64,000 bases of DNA, from assembly GCA_947494825.1 (NCBI GenBank), contig CANLWN010000003.1:186001-250000 (forward strand), given 5' to 3'. This DNA is from an uncultured Flavobacteriaceae bacterium (GTDB taxonomy: Bacteria > Bacteroidota > Bacteroidia > Flavobacteriales > Flavobacteriaceae). This document shows positions 51,407 through 60,572 of this stretch, piece by piece. A model generated the notes under the pieces. It was not told where the DNA came from. It worked only from the letters and a program-made list of their open reading frames with translations, and ran no database searches. Positions within the stretch are counted from its first letter, which is position 1. The number at the start of each line of letters is the position of its first letter. The translations under genes were made by a program, and so were the position numbers.

Positions 51407-54223
51407 TTAATTTGATTTATTATTTCGTGTTTTTCTTCTTGTGGTATTGTCCTTGGTCTTATCAAAGACGTAGTCAATGACCTGTTGATGCCTTTTTTTG
51501 GAACGTACGGAACTCCCCGCCGACGGTGATGCATAAAACCTTCTGGAAGCCACGCGGAATATATGGGCCTGGTCAAAATGCATGAGCATATGGCTCCAAG
51601 CACCCATATTTCTGGGTTCCTCCTGGGCCCAGACCACATCGTCGGCATTCTTGTATTTCTTGATAATCGCCTTCATTTGATCGGCAGGCAGGGGAAACAG
51701 TTGTTCTACCCGCACCAAGGCAACGTCATCCCTTTGCTGCTCTTCCTTAGCGGCCAACAGATCATAGTAGAACTTACCGGTACAAAAGACCAGGCTCTTA
51801 ATATTTTTGACCAGCGCGCTGCTATCATCAATAACTTCCTGAAAGCTTCCCGTGGCCAGTTCATCCACGGAAGAAACCGCCCTTGGATGGCGCAACAAAC
51901 TCTTTGGTGTGAAAATGATCAGGGGCTTTCTAAAGTTCGCCTTCATCTGTCTCCTGAAAACGTGGAACATTTGTGCAGGGGTACTGCAATCGGCGATGTA
52001 CATATTGTCTCTGGCGCACAATTGCAGATAACGCTCCATCCGAGCGGACGAATGTTCCGCACCCTGACCTTCATAGCCGTGGGGCAAGAGCATTACCAGG
52101 CCATTTTGTAGTTTCCATTTGTCCTCCGCTGCTGAAATGTACTGATCCAACATAATTTGGGCACCGTTGCTGAAATCGCCAAACTGGGCCTCCCAAATGG
52201 TCAATGTATTGGGGCTTGCCATGGCATAGCCGTAATCGAAGCCCACTACCCCATACTCGGACAGGAGCGAATTGTATATTTGGAACTGCCCTTGTTTCTC
52301 GGACAATGCATTGAGCAAGAGTACCTCTTCCTCGCTTTCCTCTACCTTCATGACCGCATGCCTGTGCGAGAAGGTGCCGCGCTCCACATCCTGCCCGGAC
52401 ATACGCACGCCATACCCTTCCTCAAGCAACGACCCATAGGCCAAAAGTTCGCCCATGGCCCAATCCAAACGGTCCGTTTCAAAAAACATTTTCTTGCGGT
52501 CATTGACCAACCTTTCCACCTTTCTCAAAAACTTTTTATCGGCTGGTAACTCGGTAATGACCTTGGCAATCCGTGTCAATTTCTTTTTGTCATAAGTAGT
52601 ATCCACAGGGTCCATCATCTCCCACTCCCGTACCGAGGTAAAACCGCTCCATTCGTCGGCCATAAAAGGGGTGATTATGGTCTTGTCCTCCTTTCGGGAA
52701 TCCTCGAGTTCTTCTTCCAGGGAAGCTTTATATTCCATCTCCAATTCCTTTACAAACCCCTCCTGGATAACACCTTCCCCTAGTAAGCGATCGGCATAAA
52801 TATCCCTTGGGTTTTTATGCTTGGCAATGGCCTTGTAGAGCTTTGGCTGTGTAAAACGGGGCTCATCTCCCTCATTATGGCCATATTTTCGATACCCCAA
52901 AAGGTCTATGAACACATCCCTATTGAAGCGCATGCGATATTCCAAGGCGAAGAGGGAAGCGTGCACCACGGCTTCGGCATCATCGGCATTAACATGTAAT
53001 ACCGGGCTAAGGGTTACTTTACCCACATCGGTACAATAGGTAGAGGATCGCGCATCCAGATAATTGGTGGTAAACCCTATTTGGTTGTTTACCACGATAT
53101 GAATGGTACCGTTGGTCCTGTACCCATCCAATGTGGCCATTTGCACCACCTCATAGACAATGCCCTGACCCGCGATGGCCGCATCGCCATGCACCACTAT
53201 GGGCAAAACCTTGGAAAAGTCGTCCGGATAATGTGCGTCCTGTTTGGCTCTGGTAATACCTTCCACAACGGCTCCCACGGTTTCCAAATGGGACGGGTTG
53301 GGCGCAATGTTCATTTTTATCTTATTTCCATTATCCGATTTTCGATCGGAGGTCCAGCCTAAATGATACTTTACATCGCCATCAAAGACTTCCTGTTCAT
53401 AGTCTTTCCCATCAAATTCGCTAAAGATGTCCTTGGCCGATTTTCCAAAAATATTGGTAAGCACATTAAGCCTGCCTCGGTGTGCCATTCCCATGACAAA
53501 CTGTTCAACGCCCAATTCAGCTGCCCTTTCCACCACGGCATCAAGCGCTGGGATCAAAGATTCGTTACCCTCTAGTGAAAAGCGTTTTTGGCCCACGTAC
53601 TTGGTATGCAAAAAGCCTTCAAAAGCTACGGCCTGGTTGAGCTTTTTCAGAATATGTTTTTTTCTGTCCGCGTCAAAATTGGGATGGTTGTCGTTGATGT
53701 TGAGCCAATTTTGGATCCACTCCAAACGCTCGGGGTTTCGTATGTACATATACTCCACACCAATGGCATCACAATAGATCCGCTTTAAATGGGATATGAT
53801 ATTGCTCAAAGAGCTTACGCCTATGCCGATAATTTCCCCCGCGTTGAACATAGTACCCAGGTCGTCCTCGGAAAGGCCAAAATTCTCAATGTCCAAAGTG
53901 GGTGTGTACTTTCTACGGTCCCTGACCGGATTGGTTTTGGTAAACAAATGGCCCCGGCTCCTATAGCTATCAATAAGTTTAACGACCTGAAATTCCTTCT
54001 GCAGTGAGGTCGGGATGGCCACCTTATCGCCATTGGCTATAGTCATGGTCCCGTTTTGGGCAGAAAGGTCCACATCGTCCAAAGCGCTTTCCTGTCCAAA
54101 ATCGAATCCCTGAAAAAAAGCGCGCCAACTCGGTTCAACGCTATCGGGATTGGTTAAATACTTATCGTAAAGCGCTTCAAAAAAAGAGGTATGCGCCGTA
54201 TTTAAAAAGGAATACTTATCCAT
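51407..54223 (-). CDS. odhA: 2-oxoglutarate dehydrogenase E1
   Basis: 938 residues, a complete thiamine-diphosphate-dependent E1 with MDKYSFLNTAHTSFFEALYDKYLTNPDSV start, GMAHRGRLNVLTN in the middle and EPRNMGAWSHM near the end. It decarboxylates 2-oxoglutarate in the TCA cycle. It lies before odhB in the same transcript; a lipoamide dehydrogenase gene is not in the window. Confidence 0.97.
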   Translation of the reverse strand: MDKYSFLNTAHTSFFEALYDKYLTNPDSVEPSWRAFFQGFDFGQESALDDVDLSAQNGTMTIANGDKVAIPTSLQKEFQVVKLIDSYRSRGHLFTKTNPVRDRRKYTPTLDIENFGLSEDDLGTMFNAGEIIGIGVSSLSNIISHLKRIYCDAIGVEYMYIRNPERLEWIQNWLNINDNHPNFDADRKKHILKKLNQAVAFEGFLHTKYVGQKRFSLEGNESLIPALDAVVERAAELGVEQFVMGMAHRGRLNVLTNIFGKSAKDIFSEFDGKDYEQEVFDGDVKYHLGWTSDRKSDNGNKIKMNIAPNPSHLETVGAVVEGITRAKQDAHYPDDFSKVLPIVVHGDAAIAGQGIVYEVVQMATLDGYRTNGTIHIVVNNQIGFTTNYLDARSSTYCTDVGKVTLSPVLHVNADDAEAVVHASLFALEYRMRFNRDVFIDLLGYRKYGHNEGDEPRFTQPKLYKAIAKHKNPRDIYADRLLGEGVIQEGFVKELEMEYKASLEEELEDSRKEDKTIITPFMADEWSGFTSVREWEMMDPVDTTYDKKKLTRIAKVITELPADKKFLRKVERLVNDRKKMFFETDRLDWAMGELLAYGSLLEEGYGVRMSGQDVERGTFSHRHAVMKVEESEEEVLLLNALSEKQGQFQIYNSLLSEYGVVGFDYGYAMASPNTLTIWEAQFGDFSNGAQIMLDQYISAAEDKWKLQNGLVMLLPHGYEGQGAEHSSARMERYLQLCARDNMYIADCSTPAQMFHVFRRQMKANFRKPLIIFTPKSLLRHPRAVSSVDELATGSFQEVIDDSSALVKNIKSLVFCTGKFYYDLLAAKEEQQRDDVALVRVEQLFPLPADQMKAIIKKYKNADDVVWAQEEPRNMGAWSHMLMHFDQAHIFRVASRRFYASPSAGSSVRSKKRHQQVIDYVFDKTKDNTTRRKTRNNKSN

Positions 54224-54322
54224 GGAAATATGCTGGGTCTTATGAACAAAATATTATCAAAAATACAACATTTAACATTTACTGTCTTATATTAGACGGG
54301 TTTATTGAAAAAATTAACGCTA

Positions 54323-54859
54323 ATGAGAAAAACCGATTATTTCCCGGCCCCATTGCTCTTTTTGCTCTGTCTTTTTCTATTTTTGACCCCCTCGTGTTTC
54401 TCTCAAAACAGTGGTCCTGACAATTTCTGGAACAAGGTGCGTTTCGGTGGAGGTATTGGCCTGGGATTTGGAAATGGCAGTTTCAGCGGAGCCTTATCGC
54501 CCAGCGCACTCTACGAGTTTAACGACTACTTTGCCACAGGAGCAGGACTCACTATAAATTATTCCAAGTTTCGGGAATCCAAGCTATTGGCCTACGGTGG
54601 AAGTGTGCTCACCCTGTTCAACCCTATTCCAGCCGTACAGCTGTCGGCAGAATTTGAACAGTTGAGGGTAAACCGGGAGTTGGAGGTGTTCAACGGATCC
54701 AATGTGGTGGAAGACAACTATTGGTTGCCTGCATTGTACATGGGCATAGGTTTTGGCTCACGAAACGTAACCGTGGGAGTAAGATACGATGTGCTTTACG
54801 ATACGGAAACCAGTTTGTACGCCGATCCCTGGGCACCCTTTGTACGTGTCTATTTTTAG
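54323..54859 (+). CDS. Small outer-membrane beta-barrel protein
   Basis: 178 residues from ATG 54323; a TTG at 54305 opens the frame but is less likely. Signal peptide to about residue 30 (FSQ). The rest has short alternating strands and Gly/Tyr/Phe-rich segments (VRFGGGIGLGFGNGSFSG, FNDYFATGAGLTINY) and a C-terminal phenylalanine (PFVRVYF). It lies next to and divergent from odhA. Homologues have been named alpha-ketoglutarate decarboxylase in databases because of that neighbour; nothing here supports such an enzyme. Confidence 0.7.
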   Translation: MRKTDYFPAPLLFLLCLFLFLTPSCFSQNSGPDNFWNKVRFGGGIGLGFGNGSFSGALSPSALYEFNDYFATGAGLTINYSKFRESKLLAYGGSVLTLFNPIPAVQLSAEFEQLRVNRELEVFNGSNVVEDNYWLPALYMGIGFGSRNVTVGVRYDVLYDTETSLYADPWAPFVRVYF

Positions 54860-55212
54860 GACGCGTACTTGGATTTGAACCATACTTTCTGCCACTCCCG
54901 TTTAAGGATCAAAAAAGAGACCTGCTCTGCTACCTCGACCACATCCACAGCACTGATTTCCTTAAAAGCATGTTCGGGGACATCCACTACGTACAGCAGG
55001 TTCAGGTAGTCCATAAAGCGTTCCAGGATAAGATAATACACCTTTTCGTGCAGGGTGGCTTTTAGATCGGCAATCTCTACGTCCAGGGAAAAATCGATGG
55101 GAACATTGGCCAAGTTAAAATCCTTCAACAATTGCTCTACCAAGCGTTCGTATAAGTCTTGGGCATGGGCGGTTTCTAAAAGTTCCTGGCTATTGGGGAA
55201 ATTCACCTTCAT
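54856..55212 (-). CDS. Conserved hypothetical protein
   Basis: 118 residues, mostly helical, no signal peptide or membrane segment. No domain recognised. The stop codon overlaps the convergent neighbour stop by four bases (54856-54859). Transcribed toward the small barrel gene, with the amidohydrolase start on the other side. Confidence 0.7.
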   Translation of the reverse strand: MKVNFPNSQELLETAHAQDLYERLVEQLLKDFNLANVPIDFSLDVEIADLKATLHEKVYYLILERFMDYLNLLYVVDVPEHAFKEISAVDVVEVAEQVSFLILKREWQKVWFKSKYAS

Positions 55213-55244
55213 ATCTTATCTACGTGACCACCCCCTAAAATGGT

Positions 55245-56522
55245 TTATTCATTTTTATAAATTATACCATCTTTCATTACAAACAGCACCAGTTCCATAG
55301 TGGCTATGTTCTGCTCCGGATTATCTGCAACCGCCACAATATCGGCAAGAAAGCCTGCTTTTAGCTGCCCTAAAGTGTCTCCCATACCCAACAGGTTTGC
55401 ATTGGTTATAGTAGCCGAGGCCAAGGCCTCCGCGGCCGGCATTCCTGCTTCCACCATATAACCAAATTCCTTGGCATTGAGTCCATGTGGAAACACCCCG
55501 GCATCGGTACCGAAAGCTATGGGCACCCCTCTTTTATAGGCCCTGCCAAAGGTATCTTGTATCAAAGGGCCTATTTCCCTGGCTTTTTGGGCAACTACCT
55601 CGGGAAAATATCCCGGCACCTTGGCCTTTTCCGTAACCTGTTTCCCGGCAGTAATGGTAGGCACGAGATAGCTATCGTATTGTTTCATCAAATCCATGGT
55701 GGCCTCGCTCATATAGCTCCCATGCTCAATGGTCTTTATGCCTCCCTTTACCGTGCGCTGCATCCCCTCATCTCCATGGGCATGGGCCGCAGTCAACATG
55801 CCATAATCCTTTGCCGTATCGGTAATGGCCTTAATTTCCTCAACGGTAAATTGCGGGTTTTTTCCACTTTTTGCAACGCTTAGCACGCCTCCCGTGGCCG
55901 TTATCTTGATGACATCGGACCCGTCCTTATACCGTTGTCGCACTGCTTTCTTGCCATCTTCGGGAGAGTTCACCACACCCTCCCTGGGGCCGGGGTCTCC
56001 CATAAGACTTTTCTTCATCCCATTGGTGGGATCGGCATGGCCTCCTGTGGTGGCGATGGACTTTCCGGCCGTAAATATGCGGGGCCCTAGAACCGAGCCG
56101 TTGGTTATGGCCTTTCGCAGGGCGATGTTGACACCGGTTCCGCCAAGATCCCTTACCGTGGTGAAACCCGCCAGCAAGGTCCGCTTGGCATAGACCGTGG
56201 ATTGGAAGGCGATATCCGCCTCGTTTTTCGTGAACCGGTCCATGTATGATTTTGGGCTGGATTCACTTTCTATGTGCACATGCAAATCTATAAGACCTGG
56301 CAGTACCGTCCTGTTCTTTAGGTCGATGACCTTGTCCGCTTCCGAACCTGTGGTATAGCCATTTTCAACACTTTTTATTCGATTCCCGGAAACCACTATG
56401 GTCTTCTCGGACATCATTTTCCCGGAAGCAACGTCAAGGACATTCCCACAGTGCAGGTAAATATCTTGAGCGTTTACCATATACACAGCAAGCAAGCTCA
56501 GCACAAACATTATTTTTTTCAT
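55245..56522 (-). CDS. Secreted amidohydrolase family protein
   Basis: 425 residues from ATG 56522 (MKKIMFVLSLLAVYMVNAQ signal peptide); an in-frame TTG at 56540 is disregarded. Metal-dependent hydrolase with the HxH motif in LIDLHVHIES, the later TAAHAHGDEG and IEHGSYM histidines, and FGTDAGVFPHG with the catalytic Asp. It resembles imidazolonepropionase-like and prolidase-like amidohydrolases. The secreted form probably acts on peptides or cyclic amides. It follows galE within 18 bp in the same transcript. Confidence 0.88.
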   Translation of the reverse strand: MKKIMFVLSLLAVYMVNAQDIYLHCGNVLDVASGKMMSEKTIVVSGNRIKSVENGYTTGSEADKVIDLKNRTVLPGLIDLHVHIESESSPKSYMDRFTKNEADIAFQSTVYAKRTLLAGFTTVRDLGGTGVNIALRKAITNGSVLGPRIFTAGKSIATTGGHADPTNGMKKSLMGDPGPREGVVNSPEDGKKAVRQRYKDGSDVIKITATGGVLSVAKSGKNPQFTVEEIKAITDTAKDYGMLTAAHAHGDEGMQRTVKGGIKTIEHGSYMSEATMDLMKQYDSYLVPTITAGKQVTEKAKVPGYFPEVVAQKAREIGPLIQDTFGRAYKRGVPIAFGTDAGVFPHGLNAKEFGYMVEAGMPAAEALASATITNANLLGMGDTLGQLKAGFLADIVAVADNPEQNIATMELVLFVMKDGIIYKNE

Positions 56523-56540
56523 ATCTTGATTTTTAGTCAA

Positions 56541-57557
56541 TCAATTTCTAATATTTTGTTCCCAATCCCAAGCAGATTTCATGGCTTGGTCCAAGGACGA
56601 TTCCGCCTTCCATCCCAACACTTTATTGGCCTTTGTTGTATCGGCATACGCGGAAACCACATCTCCGGACCTCCGGTCCACGATCTTGTAATTCAGTTTG
56701 GTGCCGGATACCCGCTCAAAACTGGCAATGACCTCCAACACGGAACTGCCCTGCCCGGTGCCCACGTTAAAGACCTCATAATTCTCCTTGTTCTTTCTTT
56801 CCAGTAAACGTTGCAGTGCCACCACATGGGCCTTGGCCAGATCCACCACGTGGATATAGTCCCGGATGCAGGTGCCGTCAGCAGTAGGGTAATCCCCTCC
56901 AAAAACGGAAAGTTGTTCGCGTATGCCGGCCGCAGTCTGGGTAATAAAAGGGACCAAGTTCTGTGGAATTCCAATGGGCAGTTCCCCTATTTTACCACTC
57001 GGGTGCGCGCCAATTGGGTTGAAATAGCGCAAGGAAATGGCCTGCAGATGGGGCAGTACCCTGCAACTGTCACGAATAACTTCCTCACCGATCTGCTTGG
57101 TATTCCCATAGGGCGATTCAGCGTGTTTCACTGGGGCATCCTCGGTAATGGGCATTTTATCGGCCTGTCCGTAAACCGTACAGGAAGAACTAAAAATAAA
57201 ACTGGCCGCTTCCTTTTTGGATAGTTCCTGAAGCAGATAAACAAGGGTCCCCAGGTTGTTTTCATAGTAGAGCAACGGCTTCTCCACACTTTCCCCAACA
57301 GCCTTGGAGGCTGCAAAATGAATAGCGCCTTCGATATCCCGGTGCCTTTGGAAAAAATCCGTGACCTTGGATTTCTCCCTAAGGTCCAATTTTTCGAATA
57401 TGGGGCTTTTCCCAGTAATGCTCTCAATACCTTGGAGCACCTTTTCATCGGCATTGGACAGGTCATCTATTACCACTACCTCAAAACCTTCGTTTTGCAG
57501 TTCCACTACGGTATGGGACCCTATAAAGCCCAAGCCCCCGGTTACCAGTATTTTCAT
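56541..57557 (-). CDS. galE: UDP-glucose 4-epimerase
   Basis: 338 residues, SDR fold with NAD-binding GGLGFIGSHTV, the catalytic S-x-Y-x3-K pattern (SSSCTVYG and PYGNTKQ), and ADTTKANKVLGW near the end. Interconverts UDP-glucose and UDP-galactose, feeding surface glycans. Neighbouring genes for a sugar aminotransferase and Kdo transferase suggest envelope polysaccharide synthesis, although the operon is not shared. Confidence 0.93.
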   Translation of the reverse strand: MKILVTGGLGFIGSHTVVELQNEGFEVVVIDDLSNADEKVLQGIESITGKSPIFEKLDLREKSKVTDFFQRHRDIEGAIHFAASKAVGESVEKPLLYYENNLGTLVYLLQELSKKEAASFIFSSSCTVYGQADKMPITEDAPVKHAESPYGNTKQIGEEVIRDSCRVLPHLQAISLRYFNPIGAHPSGKIGELPIGIPQNLVPFITQTAAGIREQLSVFGGDYPTADGTCIRDYIHVVDLAKAHVVALQRLLERKNKENYEVFNVGTGQGSSVLEVIASFERVSGTKLNYKIVDRRSGDVVSAYADTTKANKVLGWKAESSLDQAMKSAWDWEQNIRN

Positions 57558-57751
57558 TAATATACGTTTTAATAAGTTCCAACTTGCGATTTATATTCTC
57601 GTTTTCCGGTGGATATTGAAGCCTTCTGTTCAACTACGCAACGACCTTTTTTTTCTGTCCAGAACGATAAAAGAAGGCCCCGGCCAAAGTGTAGGCTTCG
57701 CCCACGATCAAGCCCTTATAACCGTCCCAAAAACATAAAAGCGATATGAAT

Positions 57752-58909
57752 TTATGCATCGGCAATAAATTCCTTTACTGCATCCGTAATAAAAGTAATC
57801 TGCTCATCGTCCAGTTCCGTATGCATGGGGAGGGAAATTACCTCCTCCACCAGTTGATTGGTTACCGGAAAATCTGCTTCGTTATATCGACTGTCCAGAT
57901 AGGCCTTTTGTCTGTGCAGCGGTATGGGATAATACACCCCGCAAGGTATCCCCTTGCTGTTCAGGTGTTTTACCAAACCATCCCGATTCCCATTAAGGAC
58001 GCGCAGCGTGTACTGATGAAAAACGTGGCAATCACAGTCGTCGCAGATATCGGAACATGCGTTTCCCATTTTGGGAACTGCCAAGTTCGCTATGCCCTCC
58101 AAGGCCTGGGTATATTTCATGGCCGCCTTTCTACGTTGTTCGTTGTAGGCATCCAGCTTTGGCAACTTGGCACGTAACACTGCCGCCTGCAGCGAGTCCA
58201 GTCTTGAGTTTACACCCACCACATCATGATGGTAACGCTCGTACATGCCGTGGTTTACGATGCCCCGAATGGTATGCGCCAAAGCGTCATCGTTCGTGAA
58301 AATAGCACCCCCGTCCCCGTAGCACCCAAGGTTTTTGGAAGGAAAAAAGGAGGTGGCCGATACATGTCCCATGGCTCCAGCCACATACTTATGGCCATCG
58401 GCCGAGCTATATTTTGCGCCTATGGCCTGTGCATTGTCCTCTATTACGTACAATCCGTGCTTTTCTGCCAGCGCCAATATGGCATCCATATTGGCACATT
58501 GCCCAAAAAGGTGAACCGGAACTATAGCTTTTGTCTTTGGGGTAATGGCTTTTTCAATGGCGACAGGGTCAATGTTGAAAGTATCAGGTTCCACATCTAC
58601 CAAAACCGGTGTAAGCTGCAGCAGGGCTATGACCTCTACCGTAGCGGCAAAGGTGAAATCAGCAGTAATAACCTCATCTCCGGGCTGTAGGCCCAAACCC
58701 ATCATCGTTATCTGCAATGCATCGGTACCGTTGGCACAGGGAATAACATGCTTTACGCCCAAATAAGATTCCAGTTCCTGTTGGAATGCATGTACCTCCG
58801 GGCCATTGATAAAGGCTGCTGAATCTAGAATACGGGAAATAGATGAATTTACTTGTTCTTTAATGGATTGGTATTGACCGTTAAGGTCTACCATTTGAAT
58901 TTTCTTCAT
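57752..58909 (-). CDS. DegT/DnrJ/EryC1/StrS family PLP aminotransferase
   Basis: 385 residues. PLP lysine in FFPSKNLGCYGDGGA; the GDEVITADFTF and EDNAQAIGAKYS segments are typical. The family makes amino sugars on nucleotide-activated substrates for O-antigen or capsule. A Cys-rich insertion of about 12 residues (CSDICDDCDCHVFHQYTLR, near residues 284-302) is unusual and might bind a metal. It has no dedicated sugar-biosynthesis neighbour except galE, 194 bp away. Confidence 0.88.
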   Translation of the reverse strand: MKKIQMVDLNGQYQSIKEQVNSSISRILDSAAFINGPEVHAFQQELESYLGVKHVIPCANGTDALQITMMGLGLQPGDEVITADFTFAATVEVIALLQLTPVLVDVEPDTFNIDPVAIEKAITPKTKAIVPVHLFGQCANMDAILALAEKHGLYVIEDNAQAIGAKYSSADGHKYVAGAMGHVSATSFFPSKNLGCYGDGGAIFTNDDALAHTIRGIVNHGMYERYHHDVVGVNSRLDSLQAAVLRAKLPKLDAYNEQRRKAAMKYTQALEGIANLAVPKMGNACSDICDDCDCHVFHQYTLRVLNGNRDGLVKHLNSKGIPCGVYYPIPLHRQKAYLDSRYNEADFPVTNQLVEEVISLPMHTELDDEQITFITDAVKEFIADA

Positions 58910-59005
58910 CTGTATATATTATCACGGACAATATTACAAAAATAAGGAACCGTAGCCAATGGAATTCTTGGAAAGAAGCTTATTTTAGCGATAAACTACG
59001 CCAAG

Positions 59006-60241
59006 GTGTTTGCCATATACAATACAGCCATTGCCATTGCCTCCCTTTTCCTTAAGCTTGTTGCTTTTCTCAGTCCTAAAATACGGTTGTTTGTGGATGG
59101 GAGAAAGGATACCTTTTCGGTGCTTGAAGCGCACTTTTCCGATACCGATGACGTCCTTTGGGTACACACGGCCTCCCTGGGCGAATTTGAACAAGGGCTT
59201 CCCCTGATAGAACGGTTAGGTGAGACTTATCCCTCCCATAAAATACTGGTCACCTTTTTTTCCCCATCCGGGTTTGAGGTCAAAAAAAACACCCCAGTGG
59301 CCCACTTGACCACCTACTTGCCCTTGGATACCAAAAAGAATGCGAGAAAGTTCATTGGGCTGGTAAAGCCAAAATTGGCCCTTTTTGTAAAATACGAGAT
59401 CTGGCCCAATTACCTTAAGGTGTTGGAGCAACAAGAGGTCCCTACCCTTTTGGTCTCCGCCATTTTCAAAAAAGAGCAACCCTATTTTAAATGGTACGGT
59501 GGTTTTATGCGGAATGCCTTAAGGCGCTTTTCCCATATTTTTGTTCAGGATAAGAATTCCCAACAGTTGTTGAAAGCTATAGATCTGGACAAGGTTACCG
59601 TGAGCGGGGATACCCGTTTTGATCGTGTATCCGAAATCCTGGACCGCACAAATTCCCTAGACTTTATGGAGCGTTTTAAAGGCGCCCATTTTTGTATGGT
59701 CGCCGGAAGTACGTGGCCCGAGGACGAAGCCATACTCACCGCATACATCAATGCTTCCGAACAGGATTTTAAGTACGTTTTGGCACCCCACGACATTAAA
59801 CCGGACCATATTAAACGTTTGACCAGGGCCCTTGACAAAAAGACGCTGCTCTACAGCGAGATGGACCGGTATGACCTTGCCGATTTTGAGGTGCTTGTTT
59901 TGGACACCATTGGCCTACTCACCAAGGTTTATAGTTATGCGGACCTTGCCTATGTGGGCGGTGCCTTTGCCACGGGACTGCACAATACCTTGGAACCTGC
60001 GGTTTTTGGAATTCCGGTAGTCATTGGTCCACAGTATCAAGGGTTCAGGGAAGCGGAAGATCTGGTGGCGAAAAAGGGCATTCATGTGATCAGGGACCTG
60101 GGGGAATTTAGTCGCCTTATGACCCAATTCATAGCACATCCCGAATTTCTGAAAAAGACCGGGGAAATCAATCGATTCTATGTAGCGGAAAACAGGGGGG
60201 CAAGCGTCCAAATCATAGGGCATATCCGTACATTACTATAA
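59006..60241 (+). CDS. waaA: 3-deoxy-D-manno-octulosonic acid transferase
   Basis: 411 residues. An N-terminal membrane helix (AIYNTAIAIASLFLKLVAFL) is followed by the GT-B fold with the catalytic Glu in VHTASLGEFEQGLPLIERL and GSTWPEDEAIL, then GGAFATGLHNTLEPAVFG. It attaches Kdo to lipid A. Start at GTG 59006; no better ATG nearby. The lipoprotein gene follows after 17 bp. Confidence 0.93.
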   Translation: MFAIYNTAIAIASLFLKLVAFLSPKIRLFVDGRKDTFSVLEAHFSDTDDVLWVHTASLGEFEQGLPLIERLGETYPSHKILVTFFSPSGFEVKKNTPVAHLTTYLPLDTKKNARKFIGLVKPKLALFVKYEIWPNYLKVLEQQEVPTLLVSAIFKKEQPYFKWYGGFMRNALRRFSHIFVQDKNSQQLLKAIDLDKVTVSGDTRFDRVSEILDRTNSLDFMERFKGAHFCMVAGSTWPEDEAILTAYINASEQDFKYVLAPHDIKPDHIKRLTRALDKKTLLYSEMDRYDLADFEVLVLDTIGLLTKVYSYADLAYVGGAFATGLHNTLEPAVFGIPVVIGPQYQGFREAEDLVAKKGIHVIRDLGEFSRLMTQFIAHPEFLKKTGEINRFYVAENRGASVQIIGHIRTLL

Positions 60242-60258
60242 GTTTATCCCAATCCAAC

Positions 60259-60507
60259 ATGAAATTTCTTCCATTTTTAATGCTGCTGCTAGGCCTTACC
60301 TTATTTTCTTGTCAGGGAAAAAGGGAGGAACGGCAAAATTCAAATACCAAGGAAATAAGTGTTCCTGCCGAGTCCCCTAAAGAAGTTCCCAAGGCTGAAC
60401 CAAAAGTGGCTCCTCCCAGCATGGATGCGCCAAATCTGGAAAGAGCAACGAAAAAGAAGAAAAAAACAGTTCCCCAAGATACCCTTAGACCCATTAACGC
60501 CCGTTAG
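60259..60507 (+). CDS. Small lipoprotein
   Basis: 82 residues. Lipobox LTLFSC with Cys at about 18 and then a Lys/Glu/Pro-rich, low-complexity, unfolded-looking chain. No domain recognised. Seventeen bp behind waaA, so probably co-transcribed. Confidence 0.65.
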   Translation: MKFLPFLMLLLGLTLFSCQGKREERQNSNTKEISVPAESPKEVPKAEPKVAPPSMDAPNLERATKKKKKTVPQDTLRPINAR

Positions 60508-60572
60508 TTGGACTAAACCCAAATACTTGCCCTTTTTTTGTTAGTTTTACGAAAACCGGCAAAACCAGGCAG

